DNA of 19,624 nucleotides from an uncultured Eubacteriales bacterium (lineage in GTDB: Bacteria > Bacillota > Clostridia > Oscillospirales > Oscillospiraceae): NCBI GenBank assembly GCA_902496595.1, contig CABVBV010000023.1, positions 1 through 19,624 of the forward strand, read 5' to 3'. Positions within the stretch are counted from its first letter, which is position 1, and every line of letters starts with the position of its first letter. Of the stretch, positions 15,598-19,624 are shown in pieces. The notes under the pieces were generated by a model, which worked only from the letters and a program-made list of their open reading frames with translations, was not told the DNA's origin and did not search any database. The position numbers and the translations under genes are program-made.

Positions 15598-16554
15598 TTA
15601 TTCTCCCGTAATGCCCGTCTTCTCTATGCTCTCCACGAACTGCCTCTGTATTATGACGTAGAGCAGTATGAGCGGAAGTATCGAGAGCAGAGTTCCGGCC
15701 AGGCGAATGGATTCGTTCAGAGCTCCACCGGTGCTGACGCCGGAGGAGGAATAGAGCTTGTTGAAGGCGTCCACGAACTGCTGCAGGTGCATTGGCAGGG
15801 TCGTCACTGCGCCGGTCGAATACTGCGGTATCTGCGTCGTATCATTCCATATCCAGATGAACGAGAACAGGTAAGTCAGCACCAGCGCGGGTTTCGCCAT
15901 GGGCATGGCTATACGGAAGAATATCTTCCACGGCCCGGCCCCGTCGATCTTTGCCGCTTCATCCATGGCTTTCGGGTAGGAGCTGAAATAGTTGTAGAAT
16001 ATGAGCAGGAACACCGAGCTCTTTATGCCCTGGCCGAGTAGGCAGATGAGGTACATGGGCCAGATGGTGCCCACCAGCTTGTAGGTGTTGAAGAGCAAAA
16101 AGCGCGGTATCGTCGTCACCTGGCTCGGTATGAGGAAGATGAACACCGCAAGCACCACCCAAAATTTCTTGAAGGGCACAGGGTATCTCGCCAGGCCGTA
16201 GCCAGCCATGGCCAGAGTCAGGGTCTGGAGTCCGGCAGGTATCACCGTCATGATGAGCGAATCCTTGAGCCCGTCCCAAAATTCCAGCGTCCTTGCCGCT
16301 TTGCGAAAACCTTCGAGGGTGAAGTGCGTAGGCACCCAGGTCACTGTGGCGTCAACAAGGTCTGCCGTGTCCATGAGGCTGACAGAGATCATATAGATAA
16401 GCGGGTAGATAAACACGAAGCCCAGGCCGGTCAGTATCAGATAGGTCATCAGCCTGGACGGGACGCTGGCCGAACCCGCCTTGCCTCTGAAAAACCTGGT
16501 TAGCGCCTCGCCGGCGCCTGTGCGCGGCGCTCTGTTTTTCGTCTTTCTGCGCAT
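15598..16554 (-). CDS. Carbohydrate ABC transporter permease, CUT1 family (MalG-like)
   Basis: A 318-residue integral membrane protein with about six transmembrane segments, the first at LILTGLGFVFIYPLIYM. The cytoplasmic EAA loop that docks on the ATPase is at about 199-219 (EAAKIDGAGPWKIFFRIAMP). The C-terminus QRQFVESIEKTGITG resembles the common MalG ending of the family. It pairs with the upstream permease to import a sugar or oligosaccharide. The start at 16554 shares one base with the upstream stop codon (TGATG) and has GGGAGG in the upstream gene. The frame is open 86 codons further, but that stretch is a shadow of the upstream permease. Confidence 0.92.
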   Translation of the reverse strand: MRRKTKNRAPRTGAGEALTRFFRGKAGSASVPSRLMTYLILTGLGFVFIYPLIYMISVSLMDTADLVDATVTWVPTHFTLEGFRKAARTLEFWDGLKDSLIMTVIPAGLQTLTLAMAGYGLARYPVPFKKFWVVLAVFIFLIPSQVTTIPRFLLFNTYKLVGTIWPMYLICLLGQGIKSSVFLLIFYNYFSSYPKAMDEAAKIDGAGPWKIFFRIAMPMAKPALVLTYLFSFIWIWNDTTQIPQYSTGAVTTLPMHLQQFVDAFNKLYSSSGVSTGGALNESIRLAGTLLSILPLILLYVIIQRQFVESIEKTGITGE

Positions 16555-17498
16555 CACTTCGGCCCTCCCTTCTCCCGGCGCTCCCTGAGCAGCAGGAAGG
16601 CGATGGTCATGAGCAGCATCAGGCAGAAGGCATATATCCACGACATGGCCGCCGCAAAGCTGTACGGCCTGGCAATATCGGTGATCGACTCCATTATCTT
16701 TGTGTTCGTGGCGTCGTCCGCCGCAGTGCCCATTTCTATTATCGTGTATATTGTGTTCAGCATGATGATCGGTCTCAAATGAGGCAGTGTTATCTTCCAA
16801 AACGCCTCCCACGCTGAAGCGCCGTCTATGGACGCCGCCTCATACATACTGCTGTCGATTTTCTGGAGCGACACCAGAAAAACGATTATCTGGACGCCGC
16901 AGAACCAGAGTATCCTGATGAAACTGTTCAAAATGCTCAGCAGCAGCGTCGACCAGCCCTTGTCCAGCTCCATCAGTATCGAGCTCAGGCCCATGATGTC
17001 CATGTCTATGCTCATGGCCGAGGTCTCGGTCAGCAGCTCGGACATCACGGGGCCGCTCATTATTATCACGGGCAGGAAGAAGATCATCCTGTATACCGTC
17101 CTGCCGCGGAAGCTCCGGTTGAGCAGCAGGGCGATGACAAGGGCGAACACAACTGAGATCGGTGTCCCTATGGCCACCTGCGTAACGGAAGTCACCAGCA
17201 TGGTGGGGTACTCCGTATCCAGAAACAGGGCCTGCCTGAAATACTCCCAGCCTATCGGCTCCAGCGTGATCTCTCCGGGGCGTATAGCCACCTGATTGAA
17301 GCTGATGACTATGGAGTAGACCAGTGGATAACAGGTTATGGCAAGAAAGCCGATTATCCATGGCAGAAAGAAGATCAGGCCCGAGAGCGTCTCCCTCTGC
17401 CGGTTCTTGAGTCTGAGTGCGCCGAACTTGGCCGACCTGGCAAGACCGCGGCGGCGCTCCTTCAGTTTTACGGACGAGCCGCTGTTTGAGCCGCGCAT
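16554..17498 (-). CDS. Sugar ABC transporter permease, CUT1 family (MalF/LplB-like)
   Basis: A 314-residue membrane protein. A basic cytoplasmic N-terminus of about 38 residues is followed by the first transmembrane segment (about 41-67) and several more. The EAA loop YEAASIDGASAWEAFWKITL begins near residue 219. It forms the heterodimeric channel with the next gene's product. The ATG at 17498 is chosen because GAGGGG (17508-17513) lies nine bases upstream; a GTG at 17507 abuts that site directly. The gene starts shortly after the DUF5696 stop at 17512 and is coupled to the downstream permease by a one-base overlap. No ATPase is present, as is common for CUT1 loci in Firmicutes, which often share an MsmX-type ATPase encoded elsewhere. 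Confidence 0.92.
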   Translation of the reverse strand: MRGSNSGSSVKLKERRRGLARSAKFGALRLKNRQRETLSGLIFFLPWIIGFLAITCYPLVYSIVISFNQVAIRPGEITLEPIGWEYFRQALFLDTEYPTMLVTSVTQVAIGTPISVVFALVIALLLNRSFRGRTVYRMIFFLPVIIMSGPVMSELLTETSAMSIDMDIMGLSSILMELDKGWSTLLLSILNSFIRILWFCGVQIIVFLVSLQKIDSSMYEAASIDGASAWEAFWKITLPHLRPIIMLNTIYTIIEMGTAADDATNTKIMESITDIARPYSFAAAMSWIYAFCLMLLMTIAFLLLRERREKGGPK

Positions 17499-17511
17499 AC
17501 GCCTCACCCCC

Positions 17512-19624
17512 TCATTCCACTACGGCGAACCAGCACGGCTCTACGCTCACGCCGTCCGCCGTCTGCACCTTGTCGGTATAGTTGACGTAAATCTTTACGC
17601 CGTTGTCATAAGTCACGCGCATAAAACCGCTTCCAAGGCAGCTGTGCTCTGTTATTGCGTGCCCCCACACGCCGTTGAGCGCCGAGGACACGGTTCCGTA
17701 GGCCTCTGTCATCTTGTCGTGCCAGCCCTCGAAGCCCGCGGAGGAGTATTCCGCCTGCGCGGTATTTACGAGTTCAACACTGTCGCAGGCCACTACCGCA
17801 AAGGACGGAGCCATGCCGTACTCTATCAGTCTCAGCAGCTTTTCGCGTGAGCAGGACGTCATATTCAGAGGCTCTGCGAAGACTTCCGCGCAGCCGCTCA
17901 GGACTATCTGCAAAAACGGCACCGTATCGCTCTCATACAAAAGCTGGCTGCTCACCGTAGGAGCGCCGAAAAACTGGTCGGTCTGCGCCCAGAAATACTG
18001 GTTCGGCTTATACATCGCCAACTTGCCGCCGGACGACAGGCTCTCGACCAGGCTCTCCACCAAGCCCAGGCTCTCCCCCCTTGTCACCTCTTTACCCGAT
18101 GTGAAATCGCTGTACAGCCTGAACGACAGCTGATCCAGCGCAAATTCCGCGCCGTAGTCCCGGGACAGCGCCGAATCTACGGCCCGTTCCACCCGAGAGA
18201 GCCTGTACACATAGGTCGTATCATACATGGCGCCGTACACATTCAGGGAGTTCTGCCACTTTATGACCATGCTTGACAGGTTGTTGGCAGCTTCAGTGCG
18301 CTGAGTGATCTGGTCTTCGTTGGCCGTAAGCGGGTTCAGGTACAGCTTGAGTTCCCCGCCGCCGCTCTCAAGCTGCGAGCGCAGCTGTTCCAGCTCCTCC
18401 CTGGAGCCGAGCTGACCCAGCATCTTTTTGCCGGCTTCATTGTTTTTGGTGTAGCAGCGATACACCATGAGCAGGTTTTCTATCCCGTCCTCTCCAAGCG
18501 ACGCAACGATCTGCGCAGCGTCTGAGAAGGACGTGAAGGTGCTCGTGGTATTGAACAAAAACCCCTTCTTCTTGTCTGCTCCCAAGACCTCGAGCAGCAT
18601 GGGCATTTCCGAACCGGCATCCCGCTCCAGCTCCGTCAGTTCTCCGGCTTCGAGCAGCAGGTCTCTGTACATCACGGCCATGCCGTCATAGTCCGCTTCT
18701 TCGCCGTCGGTGAAATAGAAGCTGATCTCGGGCTCCATCACATTCATCTCCGGCTGCGGCATGAGGGCGCCCGAGCCCTCCTTGCGGTTGATGTTCATCA
18801 TGTACTTCTGCCTGTACTCAAAACGCGCCGCCGCCCAGTTGTATGGGTTGTTCGTCAGGGCGGGCGTCGCCACGATGCTGGCGTACTCGGCCCCGCTCTC
18901 CACTACCGCGAGAAAGCCGTTTTGTCCTGCGCCGTGGACTATGCCGTAGATCGGCATGAACGCCTGGTTTTCCTCTTTTATGTACGCATAGCCGCCGTAG
19001 CTGTAGTTCTCCACGCCGGCGTCGGGGCCGTATATCCGGGCGGCATAGGTGGAGACATAGTTCGCCGGTTCGAGGAAGCGGATGAGTGCGCCCGTGCCGT
19101 CCGGGATGAGCATATAGCCGTCAATATCGGCGCCATATGAAGAACCGAGGAACGGCATAAAGGTGACGGATTTGAGCGTATAGCCCTTTTTGTCATCCTC
19201 GAGCAGTTTCTCCCTGAGGCTGCCTTCGACCACTTTGAAGCTCAGGCGGCTGCCCTCGAGTTCGACTGATACGGCCATCTCTATGCCTACGCTCTCGAAG
19301 GCCAGGCTGCAAACGAGCCCGTTTTTCGTCAGCTCGTAGCTCGCTGTTCCGTCCTTGCCTATACTGAGCCGGCTCTCGCCGCCGGAGCTGTCGAAGCATT
19401 CAATGGCCACGAGCGAGTTGCCGTAGCAGTTCCAGGTGCTGTTCAGGCCTTCCGCTTCCTCGAGCGGCAGGCTGCCCCAGATATAGCCGCTGCTCTTGTT
19501 CACGATTCTAAGTGCCCCGTACTGCCTGTTGAGCCAGAGCTCCAGCTCGTCGGACTCAGCGGCTTTTTCAAAACCCGCAAGGTCAAAGCGGCTCTCCACC
19601 GGCTCGTCGCTGTAAGGATGTACC
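17512..19624 (-). CDS. DUF5696-like protein, 5' end beyond the window
   Basis: The frame is open to the right edge; the GTG at 19599 is not a convincing start because the sequence before it (HPYSDEPVESRF) continues the same protein. The visible 703 codons match the DUF5696 type of large protein found beside CUT1 sugar transporters in Clostridia and Paenibacillus. Early segments such as ELELWLNRQYGALRIVNKSS and YGADIDGYMLIPDGTG resemble a beta-sandwich. The middle (MLLEVLGADKKK, NLLMVYRCYTKNN, ELKLYLNPL) alternates strand and helix as in a TIM barrel. I cannot assign a reaction. The order DUF5696, MalF, MalG, GH31, GH31 argues for a carbohydrate-active or carbohydrate-binding role. The missing N-terminus probably includes an export signal, but this cannot be seen. 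The family assignment is from memory of the pattern. Confidence 0.7.
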   Translation of the reverse strand, partial: VHPYSDEPVESRFDLAGFEKAAESDELELWLNRQYGALRIVNKSSGYIWGSLPLEEAEGLNSTWNCYGNSLVAIECFDSSGGESRLSIGKDGTASYELTKNGLVCSLAFESVGIEMAVSVELEGSRLSFKVVEGSLREKLLEDDKKGYTLKSVTFMPFLGSSYGADIDGYMLIPDGTGALIRFLEPANYVSTYAARIYGPDAGVENYSYGGYAYIKEENQAFMPIYGIVHGAGQNGFLAVVESGAEYASIVATPALTNNPYNWAAARFEYRQKYMMNINRKEGSGALMPQPEMNVMEPEISFYFTDGEEADYDGMAVMYRDLLLEAGELTELERDAGSEMPMLLEVLGADKKKGFLFNTTSTFTSFSDAAQIVASLGEDGIENLLMVYRCYTKNNEAGKKMLGQLGSREELEQLRSQLESGGGELKLYLNPLTANEDQITQRTEAANNLSSMVIKWQNSLNVYGAMYDTTYVYRLSRVERAVDSALSRDYGAEFALDQLSFRLYSDFTSGKEVTRGESLGLVESLVESLSSGGKLAMYKPNQYFWAQTDQFFGAPTVSSQLLYESDTVPFLQIVLSGCAEVFAEPLNMTSCSREKLLRLIEYGMAPSFAVVACDSVELVNTAQAEYSSAGFEGWHDKMTEAYGTVSSALNGVWGHAITEHSCLGSGFMRVTYDNGVKIYVNYTDKVQTADGVSVEPCWFAVVE

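Noticed and set aside
16555..16812. An 86-residue N-terminal extension of the MalG-like permease
   Set aside because: The peptide is His/Gly rich, lies within the upstream permease gene and has no ribosome site; ATG 16554 overlaps the upstream stop normally.
1..19624. CRISPR arrays, tRNA or rRNA genes, insertion sequences, phage genes
   Set aside because: No regularly spaced repeats, cloverleaf-like or rRNA-like segments, transposase motifs or phage structural genes were seen on either strand.

Overview
The window is GC-rich DNA with frequent AUA (Ile) and AGG (Arg) codons, strong AGGAGG-type ribosome sites and gene families typical of Gram-positive anaerobes: a Dlt-type acyl-transfer cassette, CUT1 sugar permeases, GH31 glucosidases, a DUF5696 protein and a DUF1015 protein. 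This points to a high-GC member of the Clostridia (Oscillospiraceae or Christensenellales-like, probably gut-associated). That placement is an inference from style and gene content; there is no rRNA in the window.

Layout. (1) Positions 3-143 hold the 3' remnant of a purN-like gene that loses similarity to the family abruptly. A strong extended -10 promoter lies across its end. (2) Positions 176-6031, plus strand: a tight five-gene cluster of DltA-like adenylation enzyme, GNAT acetyltransferase, DltC-like carrier protein, DltB-like MBOAT acyltransferase, and a membrane-anchored protein that fuses a DltD/SGNH-like domain to a NodB/PgaB-like polysaccharide deacetylase. It ends at a perfect 23-bp hairpin. 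(3) Positions 9363-6093, minus strand: glpK, a NUDIX hydrolase and a DUF1015 protein, joined by two successive ATGA start/stop overlaps. (4) Positions 9444-10385, plus strand: a monoacylglycerol-lipase-like alpha/beta hydrolase, transcribed divergently from glpK and ending in a bidirectional terminator. (5) Positions 19624-10462, minus strand: a carbohydrate-uptake operon that enters from beyond the right edge: DUF5696 protein (5' cut off), two CUT1 ABC permeases, a secreted GH31 lipoprotein and a GH31 enzyme without a signal peptide.

How they may work together. The 176-6031 cluster looks like a variant D-alanylation (Dlt) pathway: an amino acid is adenylated, loaded on the carrier, handed through the MBOAT channel to the outer face and placed on a cell-envelope polymer by the SGNH domain. 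The additional GNAT and the fused deacetylase are not part of the classical dltABCD set. This is the best candidate for an undescribed system here. The right-hand operon looks like a scavenging pathway for an alpha-linked oligosaccharide: surface trimming by the lipoprotein GH31, import by the permeases, intracellular hydrolysis by the second GH31. No solute-binding protein or ATPase is visible in the window.

One probable sequence or biological frameshift is flagged at the 3' end of the lipoprotein GH31 gene (12945-12947). No tRNA, rRNA, CRISPR array, insertion sequence or phage gene was recognised, and no gene-free stretch longer than about 80 bases exists.
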